Below the pieces are notes generated by a model. The model had not been told where the DNA came from. It saw nothing but the letters and a program-made list of their open reading frames with translations, and ran no database searches. This document shows positions 56,271 to 64,000 of a stretch of DNA of 64,000 nucleotides, in pieces. Position 1 is the stretch's first letter, and every line of letters starts with the position of its first letter. The DNA lies in NCBI RefSeq assembly GCF_000422785.1, contig NZ_KE383918.1, positions 398,649 through 462,648 on the forward strand. Direction: 5' to 3'. This stretch comes from Pseudovibrio exalbescens DSM 16456 (GTDB lineage: Bacteria > Pseudomonadota > Alphaproteobacteria > Rhizobiales > Stappiaceae). The translations under genes and the position numbers were made by a program.

Positions 56271-57127
56271 GATGGCTGGGTTGCGGTTTGTGCCCACTCC
56301 GTCAAAACGCGGTTGAACGCTTCTGGTTCCTCCAGCATGGGCGTGTGTCCGCTCTGAGCCAGCTCCTTGATGGTGAGAGACTTGAAACGCTCTGCCACCG
56401 CATCCCAACTCCCGATGGGCGCAATGCTGAAGTCCAGAGTTCCCATCACAAGCAGCGTTGGGCAAGCAACGGCTTGGGCCTTTGTGGCCATGTCGAAGGT
56501 TGCAAACACCTGACCCCAGAGTTGGTCAAACAAGGGGGTGTGCAGGGTCAAGCCTTCCCAGAGCCAGCTCTCATCATAAGTGGGATCTGCCCACCGCCGG
56601 GCCTGTAAGGCGCAGCATATATGGGCGAACTTGCGGTCTGGATCCTGTTCAATCATGGAGCCCAGTTGCTCAATGTCTTGGGCAAATCGAGCCTTGCGGG
56701 CAGCTCCGGCCTCGGCTTCGAACCGGGCCTCGGTCATGGCTTGATGCGTTGCTCCCAGATCGGGGGACAGCCCGACCAGAACCAGCCCCGAAACCTGTTC
56801 TGGATATCGGGTTGCGTAGTCAATGGCCATATAGCCGTGTCCGGAATGTCCAAGAATAAGGAAGCGCTGCAGCCCCAGTTGGCCGCGCAGCCATTCCAGA
56901 TCGTCGCTGATCACAGCGAGCGCGGCATCTTCCTCGGAAACGGGACGATTGGCAGGGGCAAAGCCGCGATGGTCGATGAAATGGAGGCGGAAAGACTGAC
57001 TCAGTGTCTTCGAGATTGCACGGGCATAGTAGGTGCTGCTGCCAATCACAACGAGGTCGGGCCCTTGGCCTTCGCTTATAACGGAAAAATCAAAGCCATC
57101 GCGTTGAAACACGCTGTAAGCTTGCAT
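56258..57127 (-). CDS. Alpha/beta hydrolase
   Basis: A 289-residue hydrolase with HRGFAPANRP near the oxyanion loop, nucleophile elbow GHSGHG (Ser95), acid in VMGTLDFSIAP and His in SGHTPMLEEPEAF. The elbow has His in place of the usual second small residue. The substrate is unknown. I use ATG 57127; the in-frame TTG at 57142 is less likely. Confidence 0.85.
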   Translation of the reverse strand: MQAYSVFQRDGFDFSVISEGQGPDLVVIGSSTYYARAISKTLSQSFRLHFIDHRGFAPANRPVSEEDAALAVISDDLEWLRGQLGLQRFLILGHSGHGYMAIDYATRYPEQVSGLVLVGLSPDLGATHQAMTEARFEAEAGAARKARFAQDIEQLGSMIEQDPDRKFAHICCALQARRWADPTYDESWLWEGLTLHTPLFDQLWGQVFATFDMATKAQAVACPTLLVMGTLDFSIAPIGSWDAVAERFKSLTIKELAQSGHTPMLEEPEAFNRVLTEWAQTATQPSQSR

Positions 57128-57425
57128 GCTGTTCACTTTCAAATTTTGCCTATGGGAAAGGATCTCTGATAAATCAGAAAAAGGGGAGGAGAGGTGCGCC
57201 GCCGGTGCAGCCTATCGCATGCACAAGCGGTACCATAGTCGGTTGCCATCCCATTGTAAATCGGAAGGAAAACAGCTTGCAGCTGCGCGCAGTCAGGCGC
57301 AGCCCATGTGGATAAATCCAGCAATTTGGTTTGATGTTGAAAAACTGACAAGAGGTGCTGGACAGACGCTCTCTGCCTTCCTATAACACGCTCACTTTCG
57401 CAGCGCAGTTCCCGCGCTGGAGGAA

Positions 57426-57501
57426 GCCCGGATAGCTCAGTTGGTAGAGCAGCGGATTGAAAATCCGCGTGTCGGTGGTTCGAATCCGCCTCCGGGCACC
57501 A
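57426..57501 (+). tRNA. tRNA-Phe (anticodon GAA)
   Basis: A 76-base cloverleaf has acceptor GCCCGGA with its partner TCCGGGC, D arm GCTCAGTTGGTAGAGC, anticodon stem GCGGA/TCCGC with loop TTGAAAA, and T arm GTTCGAATC. The 3' CCA is encoded. Confidence 0.97.
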
Positions 57502-57634
57502 CTTTTCCCGCAAAATAATGAAATTCGCAAATCCAGCGCTTGGGTTGGTGCCACAAGTATGCCGCGCTGTGCGAAATTTGTCGCTGGGCGCGAGGTATGG
57601 CACCAACGGGCGCGTTGACGTGCATATAGGGCTT

Positions 57635-58135
57635 TCAGTGCATATGCCCGGCGTGGCTGTGCTGGGTGGCGTTGTTGGCTTCCACCTGCACCGGCATCAT
57701 CAAATGCCCCTGATCGAACACGATCTCGACTTCAAAACTCTCGCCCTTCGCCAAGGGGCGCGCCAGACCGTCGAGTTGAAGGGCAAGGCCGTTCGGCATC
57801 AGGTCCAACTCTCCCTCGGGCTGCACTGGAACTTGAGGTATGGGCACGTAAACAGCTTCGCCTTCCTGCATCTGGAAACCCACCAGTGTCACGGTTTCGG
57901 CAATGGCGCTGTGGCCACCCGTCAGATGGACTTCATGATCGCTCTCATTCTTCAGTTCCACGAACACCAGTGCATGGTCGTCGTCAGTTGCACGTGTCCA
58001 GGCATGAAGCCCGTGAATGCCGTGGGCAGCGGCCTCGTGTGCTGCATGGTCATTGGCATGGTGGTGGTCACCGGCCAGACTTGCGGTGCTTGTCAGACTT
58101 AAAACACCGAGGATAATCAGAATGGAACGTCGCAT
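57635..58135 (-). CDS. His-rich PCuAC-like periplasmic protein lacking the copper ligands
   Basis: This 166-residue protein has a signal peptide ending ASLAG, then a PCuAC/DUF461-like cupredoxin core (about 45-150). The canonical Cu(I) ligands of the family (H-x3-M...H-x-M) are not kept: VELH is VTLV here, and HIML is LALQ. Instead a His cluster follows the signal peptide (GDHHHANDHAAHEAAAHG) and another ends the protein (QHSHAGHMH). It probably binds zinc or copper through these tails. It ends a leftward operon with an ABC transporter. GGAGG precedes the ATG at 58135. Confidence 0.75.
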   Translation of the reverse strand: MRRSILIILGVLSLTSTASLAGDHHHANDHAAHEAAAHGIHGLHAWTRATDDDHALVFVELKNESDHEVHLTGGHSAIAETVTLVGFQMQEGEAVYVPIPQVPVQPEGELDLMPNGLALQLDGLARPLAKGESFEVEIVFDQGHLMMPVQVEANNATQHSHAGHMH

Positions 58136-58151
58136 GGTGAAGAAACCTCCG

Positions 58152-59474
58152 TCAGGCTCGCAGGTCTGCGAGTACGTTGCGGGACATGGCGAGAAACGCT
58201 GGCAACAAGGCCAGCACAACAGTCAGGCTGACGAAACCGGCCACAAGGTGAAGCTCGGCCCAGCCCAGTTGAGCATTTACCAGAATGTCGGTGCGCTGGC
58301 TGACAATGCGTGAAATCTGGCCCACCGCAACCCATCCCACCATCAGCCCCGCCAGGGAGCCTGTGGCAATCAGCGTCGCGGCATAGCCCCATACCACGGA
58401 GAAGACAAACCGGCGCGGCGCACCCAACGCGCGCAACAAGGCCAGCCGACGTGAGAAAAGCCGTGTCAAAACGATCAGGCCGGTCAGCACACCGGCGGTT
58501 ACTAGAACTTGCGTGAGCACGGCCATGACGGACATCACCTGACGAATATCGCCCATCACGCTGTGCAACTGTGCCAGCACAGCCCCGGGGAAAAACGCCA
58601 TCATGTCATCGCGGGTAAACTCGGAGCGCAGCGCATAGTTGGACCAAAGCTCCTGCGCCCGTACCAGTACAGCCGGTGTCCCGGGGAAAAACTCAGGGTC
58701 AAACGGTGGCCCCAAGCGGTCACTTGCGTGGGGTGGGTGGCCGTTTGGCAAACCATGCACTTCCCATACCCCTTCCACAGGAACAAGAATGGCCTTGTCC
58801 CAAGGGCTGCCCGTGGGCGGCATGCGCCCAACAATGGTGTTGACGTGGCCGTCATGGGCGCCATGTTCGGCGCCATCGCCCACCCCGTGATCAGGGCTGA
58901 ACTGCGAGCCCAGCGGCAAGGACACCGCAGCCCCTGCCACCGCTTCCGTGCTTGTTTGAAACAGCCTTCCCTCAACCAGGTTTCCAGCCAGATGGGAGAT
59001 GAATTCGGCCGTTGTACCGACGACGGGCGCCCCGGCATAGCTGTCGCCAAACGCAATTGGGGCCGCCATGTCCACACGGGGGTTGCTGGCCACGTTCTGA
59101 AAGCGCGTAGCATCCAGCAGCGGCACGTCAGAGGGGCGCAGATACACCGAGGCGAACAGCATGGTGATTTCACTGCCGGGTGCAGCAACAATCAAGTCGA
59201 ATTTCTCGGCGGCGCGCGCCGAGCCCTTGCGCAATCCTCTCTCCTGTGCAATCAGCCCGACGCCAATGCCCACCGAAACCGCAATTAACAGGATGAAAAC
59301 AAGGTTGGTCCAGCGATAACGCCACAACAAGGCGCCAATCAACCCAAACGGCCGGTACCCCTTGCACACCATGCCTCCGACAATGAATGTGGGTGCCAGC
59401 AAGGCCAACAGCCAGAGCGTGTCCTGAAAAGTGGGAGGCAGTGCCTGCCATAGATCTGCCATGGTTTCAAACAT
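58152..59474 (-). CDS. MacB/FtsX-family ABC transporter permease
   Basis: This 440-residue protein has four or more helices: one or two near the N-terminus, a periplasmic domain (about 80-300) and three FtsX-type helices after 300 (VLTQVLVTAGVLTGLIVLT, then LRALGAPRRFVFSVVWG). The periplasmic part contains a His-rich loop DHGVGDGAEHGAHDGH that could bind metal. Such permeases move lipids, peptides or cofactors out of the membrane rather than across it. It overlaps the ATPase gene by 8 bp. Confidence 0.85.
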   Translation of the reverse strand: MFETMADLWQALPPTFQDTLWLLALLAPTFIVGGMVCKGYRPFGLIGALLWRYRWTNLVFILLIAVSVGIGVGLIAQERGLRKGSARAAEKFDLIVAAPGSEITMLFASVYLRPSDVPLLDATRFQNVASNPRVDMAAPIAFGDSYAGAPVVGTTAEFISHLAGNLVEGRLFQTSTEAVAGAAVSLPLGSQFSPDHGVGDGAEHGAHDGHVNTIVGRMPPTGSPWDKAILVPVEGVWEVHGLPNGHPPHASDRLGPPFDPEFFPGTPAVLVRAQELWSNYALRSEFTRDDMMAFFPGAVLAQLHSVMGDIRQVMSVMAVLTQVLVTAGVLTGLIVLTRLFSRRLALLRALGAPRRFVFSVVWGYAATLIATGSLAGLMVGWVAVGQISRIVSQRTDILVNAQLGWAELHLVAGFVSLTVVLALLPAFLAMSRNVLADLRA

Positions 59475-60156
59475 GGCGCGTCTCCTGCTTCAGTTCGCCG
59501 TCCACGACTTGCAACACACGGTCCAACTGGCTCAACAAGGAATCGTCATGGCTCACGACAACCAAGGTGCGTCCTTCGTCTCGCGCCATGCGCGTCAGGT
59601 CGGCAATCAGGGTATCGGCCGCGGCACGGTCCAGGCTGGCGGTCGGCTCATCAGCAAGGATGACCTTCGGGTTGTTGGAGAGCGCGCGGGCCACGGCTAC
59701 ACGTTGGCGCTCGCCGCCAGAAAAACTTTCTACTGTACGGCCCAGGTCGGTCAGGCCAAGGCGCTGCAGCAGGGTGCGAGCCGTGTGCCTGATCTGATGC
59801 CGTTCCGCAGGGGCGCCAAAGGCGGCGGCCAGACTGGCGTTGTTCAGCGCGCCCAACTCCTCGAAGAGCAGGAAGTCTTGAAAGATCATGCCCATGTACT
59901 GGCGGCGAAACCGCGCGCGTGTGTGGTCGTTGAGCGGTGTCAGATCGGTATCGCCCCACACTACTGCGCCGCTCATGCGGGCCTGCAGACCTGCAAGGGC
60001 ATAAAGCAGGGAGGATTTGCCCGCGCCTGACGGGCCGCGCAGTCCAACGGTCTCGCCCGGCGCGACGTCAAGCTGGCGCGCGCGCACCAGAACGCGTCCG
60101 TTGGGGGCATGAACTTCCAGATCTCGAACGTGCAGCGCCAACGACATCGGTGTCAC
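59467..60156 (-). CDS. LolD/MacB-type ABC transporter ATPase
   Basis: This 229-residue ATPase has Walker A GPSGAGKSS, Q loop GMIFQDFLLF, signature SFSGGERQRVAVARAL, Walker B VILADEPTASLD and switch His VVSHDDS. It energises the FtsX-type permease encoded immediately downstream. Its start overlaps the stop of the upstream gene by 4 bp (ATGA). Confidence 0.92.
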   Translation of the reverse strand: MTPMSLALHVRDLEVHAPNGRVLVRARQLDVAPGETVGLRGPSGAGKSSLLYALAGLQARMSGAVVWGDTDLTPLNDHTRARFRRQYMGMIFQDFLLFEELGALNNASLAAAFGAPAERHQIRHTARTLLQRLGLTDLGRTVESFSGGERQRVAVARALSNNPKVILADEPTASLDRAAADTLIADLTRMARDEGRTLVVVSHDDSLLSQLDRVLQVVDGELKQETRHV

Positions 60157-60605
60157 GCCAGATGGAAGGTGGCGTCACTCAGGCGCACTCGGCTCAAGAA
60201 GCCCGTGTCCGGGTCCCGGTAGCTGCCCAGTTCGAGTACACCACGGGTAATGATTTTGCGTCGGTAGGAAACAACCGTGTAGGAGCGCTTGGTGTAAACG
60301 GCAAGAATATCGTCCGGCCATTCGGCTTCCGTTTCGCAAAAAGGGCAGGTGGCCATGGGCATCTTGGTCAAGACAAAGAATTTGGAATCAGCTTTCAACG
60401 GCGGCGCCATGAAACCATCCACCGATACCCGCTGGCCTTCCATGGCTTTGGCAAGGGGGGAAAAGCTCTGGTCCTTGTTGTAGAGCGTACGCAGCTTCAA
60501 CGTGCCTTCGGCCGCTTCGGCCGCTTCGGCGGCAAAGGCCAGTGGCCCAAAGGGGGTGGCCAGAAGCAGGCTGCCTGTTGCCTGCATGAAATGACGGCGG
60601 TTCAT
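60153..60605 (-). CDS. DUF3299-like Tat-secreted protein, first gene of the metal-linked ABC operon
   Basis: This 150-residue protein begins RRHFMQATG, a twin-arginine-type leader. The mature part has GQRVSVDGFMAPPLK, a CPFC motif and DILAVYTKRS, then GTLELG-like and GFLSRVRLSDAT segments, the pattern of DUF3299 proteins. CPFC could bind a metal or be redox-active. With the ATPase, permease and His-rich protein it resembles the zinc-linked Zrg locus of Vibrio in gene content; this is an inference. Confidence 0.7.
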   Translation of the reverse strand: MNRRHFMQATGSLLLATPFGPLAFAAEAAEAAEGTLKLRTLYNKDQSFSPLAKAMEGQRVSVDGFMAPPLKADSKFFVLTKMPMATCPFCETEAEWPDDILAVYTKRSYTVVSYRRKIITRGVLELGSYRDPDTGFLSRVRLSDATFHLA

Positions 60606-60651
60606 TACAAACCTCTCATGCTCGGGGTTGGCACTGGGTAAAGCGCCAGAA

Positions 60652-60680
60652 TGGAAGGCCCGCTTCAGACGGGCCTTCCA
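60652..60680 (-). terminator. Hairpin terminator after phoA
   Basis: An 11-bp perfect stem TGGAAGGCCCG/CGGGCCTTCCA with a 7-base loop lies 23 bp past the phoA stop. There is no long U-run, so it is moderately strong at best and may let phoA read into the next leftward operon. Confidence 0.7.
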
Positions 60681-60702
60681 GAGGGGTAAGGACTGGGTCC
60701 GC

Positions 60703-62193
60703 TTATTCAGCGGTCGCCGCGTGGTGCATCACGTGGAAGATGTAGTTCTGTTCCACGGTGCCATCGATCAGGTGCGCCCAGGGGCCCTTGGCATAAATGG
60801 CCACATCTTCACCGGAATGAGTTTCAGAGCTCATTGGGATCAAGGCCTGCTGGACATAGTCGATGTCCGTGGCTTCCTCTTCGGTGATTTGCGGACGTGT
60901 GCCGAACCAATCCTGATCTTCGGTCAAAATTGCGCCGCCACCATTCAGGAAGCCGGCGGTTGTGTAAGGCTTGCCGTCCTGAGCCAGGTTCGGCTCGTCA
61001 AGCGCTTCCGTCCCGTTGGGGTTGATCTGGCGGGACAGGCCCAGAATGTTGGAACCGCGACCGGCATAACCTTGAAAGGCAATGGCGTGTTCGTGGTCTG
61101 CAGTGACGATGATCAGCGTGTCTTCGTCATTGGTCAGTTCGTCTGCCTTGGCTACAGCTTCAGCAAAGGCCACCCCATCGCGCACGGTGCGGGCCAGATT
61201 GCCAGCGTGGTTGGCGTGGTCGACACGGCCAGCCTCAATGGACAGGAAGTAGCCCTTGTCATTGTTTTGAAGTGACTTGATCGCCATTTCTGTCATTTCT
61301 GCCAGAGAAGGTTCACCGGTACGGTCTGCCTCATACTTCATGTGGGAGGATTCAAACAGGCCGATAACTGGCGTGCCGTCCAGTGGCAGGTCGGCGGCGG
61401 TTGCATCGTCCCAGGCATAGGCAATGCCGAGGGTCTTGGCACGGGCAATCAGGTCTTCTTCATTGCGGCGGCCAGCCTTGCCTTCCTCATCCACGAGACC
61501 ATCGCGCTTCAAGACGAAATTGCGGCGACCACCGCCCAGGGCGAGATCCAGACGGCCTGCTTCAAATGCATCGAGCATCTGGGTGGCGATGTCTTTCTGG
61601 TCGCATCCTTCGGGCAGGTTGCTATCGGCCTCAAAGTTGCGGTCCGCAGAGTGAGCGTAGACGGATGCCGGTGTCGCGTGTGTCAGGCGAGCCGTGGACA
61701 CGATGCCGACAGACTTGCCCATGGCGCTGTAGATTTCAGAGGCATTGGCAACGCTGGCTGCTTCAGTTGCGGAACAATCACCCCGGTTCAAGGAGGCGTC
61801 GACACCCAGAACGCCGGCCTTTGTCTTCACACCGGTGTGCATGGCAGTGCCGGTGCCGGCGGAGTCAGGTGTCTGGGCGTTGGTATTGTAGGTCTTGGCC
61901 AGAGCGATGTAAGGGAACGCTTCATGCGGCAAAACATGCTCGTCACCATAACCGCCCTTCTGCTGACCGTCGAACAGCCGGGTCGCATAGTTGGTGCCAA
62001 CACCGTTACCATCGGCAATCAGGATGATCACGTTCTTGGCCTTGTTGGTGATGGGTTGACGGCCTGCCTTTTTGGCCAGTTCGGCCTGTGCAGCCTGAAA
62101 CCATTCATTGTCTTGCTGCGGCAGGGCGTCTTGAGCAAAAACGGCAGTGCTGGACAGGGCCAGCGCCAACGCGGAGCTAACGATATGTTTCAT
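60703..62193 (-). CDS. phoA: Periplasmic alkaline phosphatase (PhoA family)
   Basis: This 496-residue protein has a signal peptide ending TAVFAQ. Metal and catalytic sites are Asp61 in IADGNGV, Ser111 in TPDSAGTGTAM, and the metal ligands in EAGRVDHANHAG, TADHEH and SSETHSGEDV. It hydrolyses phosphomonoesters in the periplasm to release phosphate. The ATG at 62193 follows GAGAGAG. A possible Pho box is 55 bp upstream. Confidence 0.94.
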   Translation of the reverse strand: MKHIVSSALALALSSTAVFAQDALPQQDNEWFQAAQAELAKKAGRQPITNKAKNVIILIADGNGVGTNYATRLFDGQQKGGYGDEHVLPHEAFPYIALAKTYNTNAQTPDSAGTGTAMHTGVKTKAGVLGVDASLNRGDCSATEAASVANASEIYSAMGKSVGIVSTARLTHATPASVYAHSADRNFEADSNLPEGCDQKDIATQMLDAFEAGRLDLALGGGRRNFVLKRDGLVDEEGKAGRRNEEDLIARAKTLGIAYAWDDATAADLPLDGTPVIGLFESSHMKYEADRTGEPSLAEMTEMAIKSLQNNDKGYFLSIEAGRVDHANHAGNLARTVRDGVAFAEAVAKADELTNDEDTLIIVTADHEHAIAFQGYAGRGSNILGLSRQINPNGTEALDEPNLAQDGKPYTTAGFLNGGGAILTEDQDWFGTRPQITEEEATDIDYVQQALIPMSSETHSGEDVAIYAKGPWAHLIDGTVEQNYIFHVMHHAATAE

Positions 62194-62248
62194 CAATCTC
62201 TCTCTTCAAGGTGCGAGTGTGAACCGATGCAACAACTACAGATTTCAG

Positions 62249-62266
62249 ATGACATTACATTGACGT
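62249..62266 (-). promoter_or_regulatory. Possible PhoB box upstream of phoA
   Basis: On the minus strand ACGTCAA-TGTA-ATGTCAT gives two 7-mers with an 11-bp period; the second matches CTGTCAT at six of seven positions, the first less well. Confidence 0.4.
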
Positions 62267-62623
62267 AATGAAATAACAAAACCGGATAATTTATTTGAGT
62301 TTTTCTGTGTTTATTATAGTTTTTTTAGGAAATTGAGGTCGGTTTATCGTTTAACTTGCCGGAACGGCGGTGTGCCACGAAAGTATAAGGGGATTGGTTT
62401 CGCGCTGGCTCTTCTGCCGGCTCCTGCGGTTGCCGCATTTTGCCTGAGGTTTGTTGGGGTGCGTGTTGGAGCTGGCTGGATGGCTTCGGGCTGCTGACAC
62501 TTGAGACTTCGGGTCTTTCGGAGGCACTCTTTAGGGTCTTGCTGTGTACAATCCTCGATGATCTGCGGCCTCTTTCTCCTCTCAGCTGTCCAGCCAGCCC
62601 TGAACCTCGCCTTTCCCTCGTTT

Positions 62624-62716
62624 GTCCTGCCGGACTTGCTCCGGCCTCCAGATTCACGGGGCCTCGCGGGTGTGCGTAATTGCCGGTCTGGATCCCGGCT
62701 GGGGGGCCGGGATGAC
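62624..62716. repeat. BIME-like palindromic repeat unit 1
   Basis: A left half GTCCTGCCGG...GCCTCCAGA (62624-62652) and a right half TCTGGATCCCGG...CCGGGATGAC (62687-62716) are inverted relative to each other, separated by about 34 bp. Confidence 0.85.
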
Positions 62717-62944
62717 CTGCGTGGGGAAGGGGCGACGTTGGATCTTGGTCTTATTGTTTTGCGTGAGCATGAGGTCGGTAGGGTTTCGGTCGGACAATTT
62801 GCAGAGAGTTCATCGTAGGGCTGCTGGCCCCTTTTATCTTTGCGCCGCGTTGCTGCTGGACCTGATCCTGTTTGCTTTTCGCGGTTCACTTTTGCCCTGT
62901 CCTGCCCCGTTTCCCCGAACCTTCCATCGCCTTTTCCCTCGGCT

Positions 62945-63047
62945 GTTATGCCGGACAAGCGCAGCGCTGATCCGGTATCCAGACTCACGGGGCTTCGCGG
63001 GTGCGCGTAATTGCCGGTCTGGATCCCGGCTCGGAGGCCGGGATGAC
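62945..63047. repeat. BIME-like palindromic repeat unit 2
   Basis: Left half GTTATGCCGGACAAGC...CCGGTATCCAGA (62945-62983), right half TCTGGATCCCGG...CCGGGATGAC (63018-63047). Confidence 0.87.
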
Positions 63048-63201
63048 CTGTGTGGGGTAGGGGCGAGGTTGGATCTTGGTCTTATTGTTTTGCGTGAGCG
63101 TGAGGGGCGCTCGGCCGGCTCGCTCTAAGTATGCTGGTTCCGCATTCTCCTTTTTTGACGCAGCCCTGAGATCCGCGACCTGCTCGTCCTTCCCCTCGGC
63201 T

Positions 63202-63294
63202 GTCATGTTGGACTTGCTCTGGCCTCCAGATTCACGAGCCTTCTCGGGTGTTCGCAATTGCCGTTCTGGATCCCGGCTCGGGGGCCGGGATGAC
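63202..63294. repeat. BIME-like palindromic repeat unit 3
   Basis: Left half GTCATGTTGG...GCCTCCAGA (63202-63230), right half TCTGGATCCCGG...CCGGGATGAC (63265-63294). Confidence 0.87.
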
Positions 63295-63520
63295 CTGTGT
63301 GGGGGAGGGGCGACGTTAGGTTTTGGTCTTACTGCTTTGCGTGAGCAGGAGGTCTGCAGGGTTTCGGTCGGACAATTTGCAGAGAGTTCGTCGTAGGGCT
63401 CTAGCCCTTTTATCTTTGCGCCGCGTTGCTGCTGGATCTGATCCTGTTTGCTCTGCGCGGTTCACTTTTACCCCGTCCTGCCTCGTTGCCCCCGAACCTT
63501 CCATCGCCTTTCCCTCGTTT

Positions 63521-63623
63521 GTCCTGCCGGACGAGCGCAGCGTCGATCCGGCATCCAGATTAGCGGGCCTTCGCGGGTGTGCGTAATTGCTGGTCTGGAT
63601 CCCGGCTCGGGGGCCGGGATGAC
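63521..63623. repeat. BIME-like palindromic repeat unit 4
   Basis: Left half GTCCTGCCGGACGAGC...CCGGCATCCAGA (63521-63559), right half TCTGGATCCCGG...CCGGGATGAC (63594-63623). Confidence 0.87.
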
Positions 63624-63665
63624 ATTCGTGGTGTAGGGCGGTGTTTGTTCTTCTTCCCCTCGGCT

Positions 63666-63704
63666 GTCATGCCGGACAAGCGCAGCGCCGATCCGGTATC
63701 CAGA
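63666..63704. repeat. Solitary left REP half (unit 5)
   Basis: GTCATGCCGGACAAGC...CCGGTATCCAGA is present, but no right half follows; the array ends here. Each half can fold by itself through CCGG pairs. Confidence 0.8.
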
Positions 63705-63853
63705 TGGGGCGCGGTATGGTTTTGGGCATTTCTGGTTTGTGTCTTGGACTTTTCACAGCGGTTTTGGTTTGATTTTACGTTGGGTTTTTCAGGTTTGTTT
63801 GGTTTTATCCTCAGGGTCTTTTGATTGTGTCGTGATAATTTTGCAGAATCGAG

Positions 63854-63883
63854 TTGACGGATTGAAGATTGTGGGGCTATAAC
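63854..63883 (+). promoter_or_regulatory. Strong sigma-70-type promoter, probably of an rRNA operon
   Basis: TTGACG (63854-63859), an 18-base spacer and TATAAC (63878-63883) are followed by a GC-rich discriminator (CCGCTCC), the pattern of stringently controlled rrn promoters. The next 110 bases contain no reading frame and include the hairpin CTGTC-AAT-GACAG, as expected for a 16S leader. The 16S gene itself would be outside the window. Confidence 0.6.
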
Positions 63884-64000
63884 CCGCTCCATCGAGAGCG
63901 ACGGCGCTGCCGGCGACGGCACGGTTCGCTCTAAATCTTCTCACTGAGATGATACGAGTTTGCGCCCTGTCAATGACAGTTGATGTGGGTTTGCTAGCGT

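Larger units (their letters stand above)
62687..63559 (+). repeat. Direct duplication of a block of about 300 bp, period 578 bp
   Basis: The segments 62687-62983 and 63265-63559 are near copies offset by 576-578 bp. Each starts with a right REP half, continues through GGGTTTCGGTCGGACAATTT and TTGCGCCGCGTTGCTGCTGG, and ends with a left REP half. No reading frame is conserved between them. Confidence 0.88.

Noticed and set aside
61342..62268. A 308-codon open frame opposite phoA
   Set aside because: Antisense to an enzyme with complete catalytic motifs; no start signal.
62344..62988. Long minus-strand frame in the repeat region, Arg/Ser/Pro-rich
   Set aside because: Lies over REP-type repeats, has extreme composition, and is not kept in the duplicated block.
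62624..63704. Possible CRISPR array
   Set aside because: Repeat halves are inverted pairs, irregularly spaced by hundreds of bases, with no uniform spacers and no cas genes.

Overview
The window is 64 kb of a mid-GC alphaproteobacterial chromosome. It carries C4-pathway 5-aminolevulinate synthase (HemA/ALAS), a FixL-FixJ-FixK oxygen cascade in front of a cbb3 oxidase operon, the block murA - DUF2948 - hisD - UPF0262 - LMW phosphatase - infA - maf found in Hyphomicrobiales and Rhodobacterales, and TTGAT-N4-ATCAA boxes. No phage, IS element, CRISPR array or plasmid function was recognised. The exact genus cannot be read from this sequence.

Layout. 0-4.6 kb: assorted enzymes (thioesterase, two alpha/beta hydrolases, YjbQ). 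4.7-10 kb: a CrbS/CrbR-like two-component pair (SSS-transporter hybrid kinase and NarL-type regulator), arranged convergently. 10-27 kb: a nearly continuous micro-oxic respiration island: aminotransferase, fixL, fixJ, a single-domain receiver in the FixT position, fixK, hemN, an AbrB-type membrane protein, ccoNOQP, ccoGHIS and hemA. FixL should sense O2 through a haem-PAS domain, FixJ should activate fixK, and FixK should act on perfect boxes ahead of hemN and ccoN. HemA and HemN supply haem, and CcoI and CcoS supply copper and cofactors to the oxidase.

27-42 kb: amino-acid and osmolyte uptake and catabolism. A TetR regulator lies between a leftward operon (polar amino-acid ABC transporter plus aldehyde dehydrogenase) and a rightward pair resembling Pseudomonas AruH/AruI. 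Together these look like an arginine transaminase pathway. A ProVW glycine-betaine-type importer follows, with two tandem, 95% identical ProX binding proteins.

42-46.5 kb: the least understood block. It holds a regulator made of a PEP-hydrolase-like TIM barrel, a degenerate NtrC-like AAA+ domain and a Fis HTH; a divergent, truncated half-barrel protein; and the gene pair UPF0261 + PEP-hydrolase barrel, which corresponds in order to the two halves of plant Tm-1. A repeat-rich putative operator lies between them.

46.8-57.5 kb: housekeeping genes (tRNA-Thr, murA to maf, yacG, periplasmic 5'-nucleotidase, acetoacetate decarboxylase, tRNA-Phe). 57.6-60.6 kb: a leftward four-gene operon with a MacB/FtsX-type ABC transporter and a His-rich, ligand-depleted PCuAC-like protein, probably metal-linked. 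60.7-62.2 kb: PhoA-type alkaline phosphatase with a possible Pho box. 62.3-63.7 kb: a gene-free region of palindromic REP/BIME-like repeats, including a duplicated block of about 300 bp. The window ends in what looks like a strong rRNA-type promoter, so an rrn operon probably begins just beyond it.
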